Source: Bimastos eiseni
Lineage: Eukaryota; Annelida; Clitellata; Crassiclitellata; Lumbricidae
DNA length: 64,000 nt
Reading direction: 5' to 3'
Assembly (NCBI GenBank): GCA_959347315.1
Contig: OY365822.1
Coordinates: 8,646,809 to 8,710,808 of the forward strand
Both the position numbers and the translations under genes were made by a program. Below are positions 11,105 to 24,700 of this stretch, in pieces. Numbering within the stretch: the stretch's first letter is position 1; every line of letters begins with the position of its first letter. Under the pieces are notes generated by a model that saw only the letters and a program-made list of their open reading frames with translations, searched no databases and had not been told where the DNA came from.

Positions 11105-14100
11105 ATGCTGCGGAATGAGTTATGTTCAAAACTTTGGTCATTGTGTTCATATCGCTGGCCAGTCTTTCTGGGATACAGTCAAAATCTAAAACCAGGCACC
11201 AGATTTTATGGGTGTCGTGGTTTCATCAGAGGCCTTACACAGTTTAGTGTCCGACCAGGAAGGTTCTCGCGCCCTGGGGTCAGATGTCTTCCAGGGTCTT
11301 CGTCTGAACGTGGCTGTGCAAGCGGTAGTAATGTGGCAGAAAAGACGGAGCTTCAGCGATTGGCTGAGGAAAAACGAATGCTGATACAAAAGAAGAAGGA
11401 AGCTAAACGAGCAGAAAGAATTGAAAGACAGAGGCAACGGTTGGAGAAGAAAGTAAATATGTTAGGCGGTCATATAGCTTCACGAGTATCAACGTTGTTA
11501 TATAATTTTTGAGGGACGCCGATTAGACTTAATTTATACAAATCTGTTGGTCACATCAAGGACATTTGAACAGTAACCAGCAGATACACTATTTTGTTAC
11601 AGATTGAACTTTTGACAACAAATTATCATTTAGGTGAATGATGCACTTAGACGTCAAGTGCATAGGGTAAAAATTTACAGAAGTCGTAAACAACCACCAT
11701 AAAGCTGACTAGAAGGATAGCTATGTTTAGTAATAAGTCAACATGTCTTTTAGGGTGATGCGGCAAGAGACAAGAATGATGCGACGTATGATATTCCAAC
11801 GAAGTCAGGTGACAAGAAAGGTTGGTCACTCAGTGGGTTTCATTTAGTGCTAGTACTAGTTTACAATTTATGCATTTGTATGCACCTCTGTGAGATTCTG
11901 AAAGATGTTGTATATTTATATAGCACCTGACATACATGCATTCATCTATCTATCTATGTATGGAGTTTATATTATTATATGGCACCCAATCAGGATTACT
12001 ATTCAGAAGTGCTCCTGAACCAGGCCCGACCAAGAGGAAAGTCTTTAGTAGTTTATAGATAGAGTTAGACGGGTACCACAGGAGAGAACGTATGTCAGAG
12101 GAGAAGCTATTCCAAGTAGAGGATCAATGTTCGAGAGGAAGCATGTGCAAGTATTGTGAAACTGCAAAGTTGCCTCTGGAGGTCGAGCAGAGAGCTCGAC
12201 ACACCAAAGCAGGTAAAAATGAAGGTAAAAGCTCCAAAGATAAACAGATGCATTGCCAAGGACACAGTGTCGTACGATCATAGAGGAGATGCTATAATGG
12301 ATATGCTGCTGGACTGGAATCCAGTGGAGGACTTCCCATGTGTAAACAAAGGTGTGACCAAACTTAGGGGCAACACCAATCATACGAGCAGTGGCCCGCA
12401 GAACCCCTCCAAGTGTTCCAATTGGACTGAGGAGCCCACAGTATAGAGAGGAACAATTGTGTAATTGATTAATGATAAAGACATAATCCAATGTTATACA
12501 CAAGAGGAAGAGAGAGAGAGCAGGAGACAATATGTTGCTGGTGCAAGAGATAATGACACAGATGAGTCATTGCTGTAATTTTCTCCAAGAATGACCCACA
12601 GAGATGGAGAAGTTTATATATAATGTATGTATGCCGTCACGAACTTTCATTGTAAAAAGCAAGAACGGCAAATTATTATTACTTCGAATGATACACCAAG
12701 ACTTGATGGGACCAAGGGCATAGTGATTTCTTTCTTCGTGCTTTCCCAACAATCAAAGCGATATTGCGTGAACTTGCCTCAAATTAGAAATCTGTTTTGT
12801 CTAGATGTTTCAGTTCGTTTGCCAGATACGTATAGCCCACGCTTTGTCGAGGCATCCTGGTACGACTGGTGGGAAAAGGAGGGCTTCTTCACGCCAGAAT
12901 ATGCTTATCAGAAGGTATGTTATCAAAGTGTTTAAGTATTCTTTACTTTCCCTGTTTCAATATACGACCCTTCTAATATGATGTAGCATGGTGGCTGATC
13001 GGTTAGAGCAGTCGGCCCGTAACACTCAGTGTGCGCTGAGTGAGCAGGTTTGACTCTCGTCTGAGGTGTCAGTCACTGTGTGGGAACCTTGAGCAAGTCC
13101 TTTGTGCACAATTGCTCTGCAGTGCAACTGCAATTGCACCGTCGAGGCATGTGCATTTCTGAGCAAAAGATGTTGGAAGAAGGGTGATATCAAATTTCAA
13201 GAATTTCAATTTTCAATAATGTGATTTGTAAATTTTTGCATGTTAACCAGATAGTCTCTCTGCTCAGTCGTGTTGAAAGAAGTTTTTGTGGTTAGTGATG
13301 ATGATATTGTGACTGTTATTGTACAAATATAAGGAGCCTTTGAAAAGGGACACTTGTCGAAGGTATTTCTTACCTCCCAATAGTATGGCGATGAAACACT
13401 CTGGTTTCAAACACAGATGGCATGGAGGAACAGATGTATGATGATGATGATTATTTTGCTAGTGTGCAATCTATCAGACAGTTAATTAGCACTGTCAAAT
13501 GAAGCTTATAAAGATAAACCAAAGCTTCATGGTGTACCAACAGAACAGATACCCTTGATAATCTGTCAATTCAAAAGATCATTATAATTCAATACGATTT
13601 TAGAAATTGAAGGGTGGATTAAGTTATCAATGTTTTCCTACAATTGCATCAAATTCTAAAATAAAGTTATTATGGCTTCAATGGCTTTAGGAAATAACTG
13701 TGAGTTTATTATTATGTCATATTTTTAGTAAGTAAGGTAGGTCAGTTGCAAAAAGAATGCTTTATCTTTTACATGTTGGTAAGATCAAATTTCTTTTGTC
13801 CAACTTTGAATGTGCAGAACTTTGTACTTTAGTGATAAAATTTCATGCAATTTTAGGAGAACATTGATAATTTAACTATCTTTCAATTTTTAAAATGTTA
13901 TCGAATTGATAGATTTATTGCCAAAACAAGTGGCTTATCTGTTCAATTTGGACACTGTGTACATTAGTAAAAAATTAATCAATACAGTTACTGTCTCTTC
14001 CTGTTTTGCTTTTTGTTGCAGAGTAAAACCTCTTCGCATGATGTGGATAGGTTCGTGATGTGTCTTCCTCCACCTAATGTCACTGGATCTTTGCATCTGG

Positions 14101-17100
14101 GCCATGCCCTTGGCAATTCCATACAGGATACCATTTCTCGATGGTATTTCAGCGTTATTTACTATGATCTATGATAGTTGATATATGCTGGAACTTTGGT
14201 GACATGGTATTTCAAAATTCACTAACGTAAAGGTAACTAATTGCTGTTGGTTGTTACTTCAGTTATTGTAATATTTACACTGATAAATTCAATTTAATTT
14301 TAATTAAATTCCAAGGGAGAGATTCTAGCTGTCACAACCGCAACTGGCGTAGCATGAAAATATTTAATCATCTGGTATCAGAGTCCACTGTATTCTTCGT
14401 TATTCTTCCTCATGTCTCCATAAAACCAACTACAGTTTATATCTTCCTAATTACCTCGATTTCTAACTAGTCAATTCTATCTGATAACCATGATATGGTC
14501 TGTCATCTGGTGAGGTATCTGATACAAAAACAAATATCAGCATTGGGATATATGACTTCCGGGGATAGGACTTGTCTTTGTCCATCCCTTGGAGTAGTCA
14601 GTACATGTCTCCATAGAGTATAAAATGCCTGTAGCATGTGTCGATTTTGCAAGTACTTTGAGCAAATATGTTTCTTTTTACCCTAATCAATGCTGACTTA
14701 AAAGTCCAAACTGTACTACTGTCCAGTGCCTCTGTTTACAATTGTTGTTTGAGACCCAGTCTTGAGAACTTGAAGTCTATACATCAGCTGTAGGGGTGTT
14801 TTGACAGCAAACTATGGATTTCAGTCGATGTATTATTCAGTTTGGGAGCAATATATCATGGTTACCGTGTCACATATTTCACCCTAAAATGTAAGGCATA
14901 GGGAGTTATAGGAGGTTATGAGCATTGGTTCATATGCTGTCTTTGTGTCTGTGTGAGTTGTAGTGTAATTATTTTAAAATTTTTGTTGCTGATGAGCGTC
15001 AAACAATTAGTGCTATAAAATTGGTATTAAATTCATCATCAATATCAATTTCTGATACAAACTATTTGGCGGTGATGGGTATGAATAAATTATCACCATT
15101 CTCCTCGATCTTTTGTCAGGTTTGTTGCTCCCCTGAGTGTTAGTCCTGGTTATGTTATGAATAGAATTTGAATTTCTTTCCGAGTCCGAGTGCCGTAATT
15201 AAGCTGTTTTAGAATCACATGTCATTAAATGGTGAATCATTATATGATGGCAAGCATAAAATGACATCAAGCATAAAATGACAAGTCTTTAACTATCAAG
15301 TCTGTTAGTTACACTAAATGGTAAGTACTTAAATGACAAGTCATTAACCATCACACCATTAAATGGCAGGTCATTAAATGACAGGTCTTTAAATGACGAG
15401 TTCCACTGATACTACTTTGAATATGTGTCACTTGCTATCATGTAATTTCTGTAGGCATCGAATGAATGGCCGTGCCGTGCTGTGGAATCCTGGGTGTGAC
15501 CATGCAGGCATTGCGACGCAGGTGGTTGTTGAGAAAAAGCTCTGGAAGGAAGCGAAGCTCAGAAGACAGGACATGGGACGGGACAGATTCATCAGGGAAA
15601 TATGGAAGTGGAAAGAAGAGTATGACTTACAAATGACCTTGATAGTTATCATTATGTTCTTCCTTTATAATCATTATCACAAACATTATCATTTTAACAG
15701 TCATCAGATGTCTTGCTTTTGTCATCTAAATGATCATTTACTGTAATTATTTTGTCTAATATTATATTTTTAAGTGATTATTTTTAAGATCATGTTATTT
15801 AGTGCTTTAAATGATCAGTAAAAGTGTAAGAATGAAACGCTCATGGTTTTATTAATTATTTCTTATTATAAACCATTTAGCAACTAGTTGCCTCATGAAT
15901 TTTAGAGCATGCTCATCGTTAAAGGTTAATGGATGAAATCATTATGCAATTGCAATTAATGATTATTGTTGTTATTTCTGCCACTCTAATTGTCTTTATC
16001 AATTCCAATACATAAAATGAGGAAGAAAAGTTTGGAAATTGTCCTGTATCCCGCATGCTGCTGTCATTTTCGTTAGTTGTATTTTAAATTTCTGTATTCA
16101 TTGCTTATTGGACGTTTACAGCGATTGTTTGTTTTGCAAGTTGATTGTAATATTTTCGATCTGTTGATTGTTACTTTTTTAGAAAAGGCGGACGTATCTA
16201 TGATCAGATGAAGAAACTTGGATCTTCGTTGGACTGGACGCGAGACTGCTTCACATTGGACCCTGTACGTCACAAGATCTATTTTCAGGCTTATTATTTG
16301 CTTCAGTCAGGTTTTTGGTATCTTCACCAGGACCCATCCATTCCAAGACCAAAACATTTCTACTCTCACTGCTTTCTTCATCTGTTCCCTCTCAAATTCT
16401 ACCTGGCAGTCTCTATCCTGTTTAGATTTTCTCAAACCTAGTTTTTTTTGCAGGGTCATGCAGCATGCAGTGCTTCTGAATGGTTGCTCCTACTGTACGA
16501 CACAAAGTATGCTAAGGTTATGCTCCAAGCGCTTTAGATGTGTCTTAGTTTTCTTCCATTGATGTGGTTGAGATCTTCATTTGACAACTTGAGTTGGTTG
16601 TTGGTCATGCTCCTATCTTGCTGGTTGCACTCAGAGGGTCATCTTTAATGACACGAGAACATGTTTCGATGGAGGTCGAGTCCAATGTTCTACAGGTCTT
16701 CGTACTCGGCCCTCTTCTCTACATCGTTTACGCTGCTGACTTTCCATCTCTCTTTGCTGTGCACTTGACTTTGGGTCAGTTGTATGCAGGTGACATATAG
16801 GATCTGTGATGCTGCCCAAAGGTCACGATGATCTGGCTCCTGAGTACCTTTGGGATCAATTTTATTAACTGGTATCTGCTTTATCTCTCTCTAGCTCTTT
16901 GGGGTCTAGAGATGGATCTTTGACCTCTTTGTTCTTATACCTTTAGAATTATGGGTTCTTATTCGTAGAAATTCAGACAGATTTTTATGGGTGGTGCAGC
17001 CATTTCTGTTCGTTGCTTGAAGACTCTTCTCGTCACCCAGAGTGCTCAAGATATCACCCCTTCCTATTTGTATCTGGTAACCTCCCTATAAACAAGGATG

Positions 17101-20100
17101 CACATTTGGGTTAATCCCCTCCCACCTCCAGGCATTCCAAACTAAATGGTTGACCCAAAATGTTCAATTCCTTTGCTGGTGTAATTTAGAAAAATTAATC
17201 AATTGTTTGACTGCTTGTAGAAACTGAGTTGTGCTGTAAATGAGGCTTTTATTCGACTTTTCGATGAAGACGTTATCTACAGAAGCAGACGGCTCGTCAA
17301 CTGGTCTTGCGCCTTATCGTCAGCCATCTCGGACATCGAGGTTGTTTGCAGTTCTTGAATGCACTTTGGTGTGGCACAGTGGCCGATCGATCGGTTAGAG
17401 CGGTCAGCCCGTAACGTTCAGTTTGTGCTGAGCGAGCGGGTTCGATCCTCGTCCGGGGTGTCACTGTGTAGGGACCTTGAGCAAGTCCTTCATGCACCAT
17501 TGCTCTGCAGTACAACTGCAATTGCGCTGTCGAGGTATGTGTATGCACTTCTGAGCAAAAGATGTTGGAAGAAGAGCGGTATCAAATTTCGGTAATAAAT
17601 AAATTAAATTAAAAAATAAAATGTCATGAGACACACTTATAGAGTAGTGATTATCATGCTGGACTGTCAAGACCCCACTAGGGCAGAAGTTTGGTTCGAG
17701 ATTTCTTATTCACTTGAGCCGCATAGCAAACTCAGCCATAATAAGTATACTGTCCATATGCACTGTTGGTGGGAAAATGAAATGCAAGGGAGAGAACCTT
17801 ATGTTCCTTTGGATTTTCCGTTTGATGCCAATAATATACATACTGTCATAACTATCTGCATGAGCTGATTTTATGGTGATCAATTAAGTTGATTGAGGTG
17901 AAAGGAGGACTGGCCACCCACCGTCATATGCCTGGGTTAAGAAAATGAAGTTACCAACACCTCATACTATGACTGCCTTAGGGCAAGCTCAAGGAACTGC
18001 CCTTCTCATTGTTTGTGACAGTCACAAAGTTTGTGCTGATAGCAAACAATCTATTTTTAATCATGATAATAGTAATAATAATAATAATTATGTCTTTGTT
18101 TATAATGGATATGGTGACCAGTTGTTTTGTATCGACTCCCTTCGCCACCTGACACTGGGTGGCTTTGTTTGTGTTTATAGGTGGAAAATTTATCACTGGA
18201 TGGAAAGACATTGATCGAAGTCCCTGGATACGACCGCAAGATTCCTTTTGGACTTCTCTCTTCCTTTTCATATCCAGTCGACGACAGTTCAGGTCAGTCT
18301 TTGTGTCTCTCTCTTCATTACATCCAAACACATTGTTTATTTACACTTTGTTGCATGTACTGATGCGTTGTTACGGTATGGTAATGGGTTGCATTACGTT
18401 GCATTGACAGTGTGTTGTGTTGCATCGCATTGTCTCCTTAACTAGTAACATGAAATTGTCCATTTGATGAGGTAAAATGGTAGGAGGTTGTATATCGTTT
18501 TAATGAATTGTTGCATGCCATTACGTTAAGCCTTCATCATTGGAGTGAATAATAGGTGGGATCTATACAGGTAGATGTACTGTCTTGTCTTGTCTTGTCT
18601 TGAGACTTCCCCGGTCCAAGGGATGGCTGCACCATGGATAACTCTGTGCCAGCTGTTCCTGTAGTAACTGGGTCTATAACTTTAGATGTACTCATTTTAT
18701 TTTATTTTTTTTAAATTTTATTTATTACAAACATTTCTAAGGCACCCCTTCAAGATTCCTATTCAGAGACTCATTGTGCTGTAATGTAATATAATATATT
18801 GTTTTGTGGAGTGTGGTGAACTTAAATGTCACTATATAGTAGGTTCGTAATCGTAATGTCAGAATTTCTGAAGTGCCATTTGAAACTCAAACGCAGGGCG
18901 CCTGCTTATTCACGAGCGCTAGGTTAGTTTTTAATTGGTGCTGATAGCTTATAGAGTGCGAACAAGCTTGTAGAGCACCCTAGAAGCCCAGTAGAACTCT
19001 ATCAATTATTGTACTTGTAAATACATAGTTTCTGGTTCTTGCATGCAAGATCAGTATGTATTTAGGGAAGAGAGGGAACAATACCGCCTCAGTTTTTGCG
19101 CCAAATATGATCAACAGATTCAGACCTGCAGTTGTTGGGTTAATTCTTTAGTCATGTCTTGGCTGGAAGCGTTCCTGAGTAGGTTCTTGAAGGTGTGCTA
19201 TATAAATGCTCAGAATGAATGAATGAATTAACCTTTCCAGGTGAGAAGGTCGCGGTGTCGACGACACGGCTGGAGACGATGCTCGGCGATGAAGCCATTG
19301 CTGTTCATCCTTCGGATGCAAGATACTCCCATCTTCACGGAAAGTTTGCGTGGCATCCATTTTGTAATCGACGGCTTCCCATTCTATGTGACGAAATGGT
19401 TGATCCTAGTTTTGGGACCGGTAAGAACAGCTTTCAGTAAGCCTCAGATTTTTTGGCGTCCACTGTACAATACATAATTCTCTGTTGCGGGCCCTACCAC
19501 TAGGAATGGGCTTCCTCTGGATCTCTGGCTTTTACCTAGGATACCCTCATCTTCTTTCTAATCTTTTCTTAAATCTGTCCTCTTTAACGGTGGTTGGACT
19601 GGGAGCAGGGCCGTACCGAGGGAGGGGCCAGCTGGGCCGTGGCCCAAGGCGCAAATGTGGGAAGGGCACAAATTTCAGGATGGAATAACTTATTATTTCA
19701 CATAATGCACTATTTTAAAAATGTGGGGGCAACAGATTGATGCTAGGCACAGGGCGCAATTATAGCTCGGTACAGCCCTGACTGGGAGCACCTCTGAGTA
19801 GATTTCTTGAAGAGACGGTATATCAAGTTTCATTGATTGATTGATTATTATGTGTGGTACAGTGGCCGATCGGTTAGAGCAGTCAGCCTGTAACGTTCAG
19901 TGTGTGCTGAGCGCGCGGGGCGTCAGTCGCTGTGTAGGGACCTTGAGCAAGTCCTTCGCGCACCATTGCTCTGCAGTACAACTGTAATTGCGCCATCGAG
20001 GCGTGTATATGCACTTCTGAGCAAAAAGATGTTGGAAGAAGGGCGGTATCAAAATTCGGTAATAAGAATATGTACTTATAAATAAAATGTTAATGTACAA

Positions 20101-20689
20101 GACCTTTACTTGACTCTTGATCATACTGAGTATCCGTTCTTGTTGTTGCGTGTCCCTAATATGCTTAATAGATATATTTTCAGTAAGCCTTAGATTTTTG
20201 GGTGTGCAATAATAATGTACATACCAGGGCCATACCAAGCTATAATTGCGCCCTGTGCGTAACATCAATTTGGCACCCCACATTTTGAAAATAGTGCATT
20301 TTATGGAATAATAAGTTGTTCCATCCTGAAATTTACGCCCTTTCCACATTTGCGCCCCGGGCCAAGGCCCGCTGGCCCTCCTCTCGGTACGGCCCTGTAC
20401 ATAACTATATACTTATAATTAAAATGAAGTCAGCTGCAAAAAAGGGACATATCGGATCCCTGAAATATTTTGGAGCAATACCCAGTTTGGATTTAATGTA
20501 ATGCATATGCTCAGGCTTGCTTGCATGCATTCATACATGCATGCATGCATTTGTACTTAGATGTGTAAAAATGGATATATTGGATTCATGCATATGCATG
20601 CTTTGCATACATGCATATGTACATATCTGGTACATATACAATTATACATACATATGCAAATAGACACATGTACATACATACATACATCA

Positions 20690-20724
<35 letters not shown>

Positions 20725-21623
20725 CACACATACACTTGTCTGGCCTGTTTTTGCTTCAGGTGCTGTTAAGATCACCCCAGCGCACGACCATAACGACTTT
20801 GAAGTTGGTCGCCGACATAAACTTCGCATGACGACGATCTTGGCAGAGGATGGAACAGTGGTCAATGTTCCAGAAGAGTTCCAGGTATTTACCCATCGTA
20901 TGTTGTTGCATTACAGTGATTGTTGCTAATGAGATTACATTGTGTTGTTTAATTATTACAGCCAATCAACATTAAACTGATGTAGATTTTTATTTATTTA
21001 TTTTTTTAATTATGAAATTTGGTATCACCCATCTTCCAACATTTTTTTTACACATGCCTCGACAGCGCAATTGCAGTAGTACTGCAGAGCAATTGTGCGC
21101 GAAGGACTTGCTCAAGGTCCCTTCATAGTAACTGACACCTTAGACGATGGTCGAACCCGCTCACTCGGCGCACACTGAGCTCTAACCAACCGGCCACCGT
21201 GCCGTGTAACTGTACTATCCAATATTGGTCAATGATGCCATAGACCAATATTGTCACCATAGAGTCATGGTTTGTGATGTTTTGTAATTTTGTTGCATAT
21301 CAAGGGCATGAAGCGATTTGACGCAAGAGAGAAGGTTCGGCAGGGGCTTGGTGAGCTTGGATTATACCATGGTGCAGTCGACCATGCGATGGTTTTGCCA
21401 GTTTGCAGGTAACCCTAAGAGTTGTAATTCTAAGGTTATTTCATTAATTTGGTTATTATTGCAATAAATAAGTCAAAATTTAGAAATTGCTCCTTCAATA
21501 TTCCTATTCACAGAAAAACCTAGGCCAAGCAGGAGAAAGCAGTCTTCAACAGTGTGAAAATCGAAGACTGCTTTTTCCTAAGCTTTTAACTATATTTTTG
21601 CTATCACTTGTTTCTTCAGTTTG

Positions 21624-21704
<81 letters not shown>

Positions 21705-24700
21705 TGAAACAACACATGTTTCTCTTTCTTGTGATTCATTTGTTTCAATGTAGTCGGTCGAAAGATGTGGTGGAGTTTCTGTTGAAGGACCAGTGGTTTG
21801 TACGCTGTGAAGAGATGGCTAAGAAAGCTGTACAGGTATTTGCAGTTATTGAATAAACCTTGGAAAGGTAATTTCTTTATATGCTTCTTTAATTAAGAGG
21901 ATTTTGCAGGATGACATACTAATGGGGTAACAGTGCTGTGGTGCAGCATCGCTTGATGCCCTGTGCATTAGATATAAGCGTGATAGAAGTTACTAAATTT
22001 GCCATCAACTATGTAATGTAATGTAATCGAGCATTTATATAGCACCCATTCTAGATATCTACTCAGAGGTCTAAATGATGTTATTTGTCATTGTGCACTC
22101 CTAAAACTGTGAACATTAACCTGAAAGGAATCACCAGTGGTGGGCCTATGCACCAACGTAGAACAAACCAACGGATTCCCGTCGAAAGCTAACAGATGGC
22201 ATGGATGTTCAGAGTGTGCGAACTGATATTCCAGTGGTTGATGCCTTGCGCATTAGACAGTCGGGCTATAGAAGTTACTAATTAATGATAATAACCTGGA
22301 AATTTCTGTGGTTCTTTCAGAATGAATTACTAGGCATCAAGTAGCCAGAGTCTTTTCTTGTTGTGTGAATGTAATTTTAGGATCATGCAAGATGGACTTT
22401 ACACAAATAGACGAACAAAGTGCTGTCCGTGTTTCAGCTAAACGACTTTGTATGATAAGAAAGATCAATAGCGTCGCACTCCTCCTTTATCCAGGCTTGG
22501 GTCTGGCACTGCAAGGGAGAAAGCAGTGATTGAGTTTGCTGTCCTTGTGTGCATTTGCAATCTATTTAAACGTTTAGTGTCGTTCTGTTTCTTTATTCTA
22601 AGGCTGTGGAAAGTGGAAGGCTCAAGTTGATTCCGGATCACTATGAGAAGCAGTGGAAAGATTGGCTGCTCAGTACGAGGTCAGTCTTAACTTTGATGCT
22701 AACAGTTTCAAAGGTAAGCATACTATTTAAAGAGGTTCAATAGTGTAGTGCTCAATAGTGTAGTGGTTAGCATGCTCGACTGTCTATTGAGAGGTTAGGG
22801 GTTTAAATTCCTACCAGGGCAGAAATTTGGTTCAAGATCTCTGCTACCCCCTAGCCGACTGACCTATAATGGGTGTACTTAATCATACACAGTCGGTGGG
22901 AAGATGACGTGGCAAGGGAGAAGACTGGTCATCCATCCTCGTATGCTAAAAACTGAAGTCGCTAACACTTCATACCCATGGTTGGCTCAGGGCTATCTTG
23001 AGAATTACTCTCTTTTTCATTCATTAATTCATTTCAAGAATTTGTAGACTGCCCGCAAAGAAACCGACTGAGAGGCACTCCGAGCCTAACCACAACAATA
23101 CATATAAGATTTGGGCAACTGGTGAAACATATTCGCATTGTTTCTAGGTTGTAGGCATATCTCCCATGGAATTCCATTCCAGGCAAAGGGGCCAACAATC
23201 AAGAATGCTGCCTAGTTGAGGTACTGCCATTTATTTACAGGAGTGTGGACAAAAAGTGTGCAGTTATTGGTAGACATTATTTGCAGTGTAGAGATATGTG
23301 AGGTTACCTAAGTTTGATAAATGACCAATTATTTTACAAAGCTTATTCCACCAATGAAAGGGCCCACAAGTTCAATGTTAAGGGTTCCTCTTTTTTTCTG
23401 TGGCTGAATAGTTATCTCTTGCAGTAGTGCTATATAAATGCTCTGAATGAATTTCCAAACCATCTGCTTTTGTGTATTTCCAGGGACTGGTGCATTTCAA
23501 GGCAGCTCTGGTGGGGACATCGGGTTCCGGCCTACAGGGTCAGAAGGACAGATGGACGATCAGAGGTACGATCTCATCTGCTCTGGTCTAATATTTTAGT
23601 TTCATTAACTGCAATGCATCCATGGAGACAATGGCTGTTTTATTAATTGTAGTGATATGAGGATTGACAGTGAATGTAACGTAACTGCTTAGCAAAAGTA
23701 TTAATTTATGACTTTATTCAGATGTTTTAAATAATGACCTTTCCAAGATATCTAGTCAGAGCTGACAATCGTTAACATCTCTCAGAGTATTGTTTTAAGG
23801 TGTTAAGTAAAAAGTAGTTTTAACGATATCGTATGTACGAACAGTTATGAAATGCTTCTGAAGCTCTGGAGGTCACTCGGTTCGATAACCGCTGGCAGAT
23901 ACGATGACTGACTGGTCAGAGCGGTCGGCCTGTAGTGAGGAGAGCACGGGTTCCAGCCTCGACTCGGGTGTACACTGTAAAAGGACCTGGAGCCAGTCCT
24001 TCATACTCAGCACCATCAATGCTTCATCATGTGTGTGTGTGCTTCTAAACGTTGAAAGAAGTCGATATTGATGATTACCTTCCTCCGCTTGGCCGGAAGT
24101 GCCTCTGGGTGTGGGTTATCTTGAAAGGACACTTTATGAGCATTGATTGATTGATTGATTGGCTGATTGATTGATTGGATGATTGATTGGTTGATTGATT
24201 GATTGATCAGATACTATTTGCATTGTATAAAGTCACTCGCTCTGCTCTTTTCGGTATAGGTTGGAGTTGATGACGAACAGATTTGGGTTGCAGCCCAGAG
24301 CAGCGCTGAAGCCAAAGACAAGGCGGTGGCACTCTACAAGCTGCCTAGAGACAGTCTTGAGGCAGAGCAAGGTTGGCAACGCTTTGGCATTGGCAGTATT
24401 ATTGTCAATTGTCTGCTTTTCCGTGTTGACATGATCAAAGCCTGATGCTTCCAAAGACGTTCACCTGTCCTTTTTAAGGAATGTAATATAATGCAGTCAA
24501 AGATTTATATAGCTCTTTTTCCAGAGAAACTTGTCAGATAAGCTAGCGACAAAAAAACGGACTAAACTAATAGGAACTAATAATCTTAAAATACATATAA
24601 CTCCTTTACTGTAATGTTGCAGCGTCCAGTGTTTGTTCTTGTTTAGATGACGACGTTCTTGATACTTGGTTCTCGTCAGCGCTCTTTCCATTTGCTATAT

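Noticed and set aside
10908..11150. Minus-strand frame of repeated SVSQ
   Set aside because: Translation of the (GACT)n tract.
16594..16800. Active reverse transcriptase
   Set aside because: The frame is short, the YADD box reads YAGD and stops surround it, so it is a dead LINE fragment.
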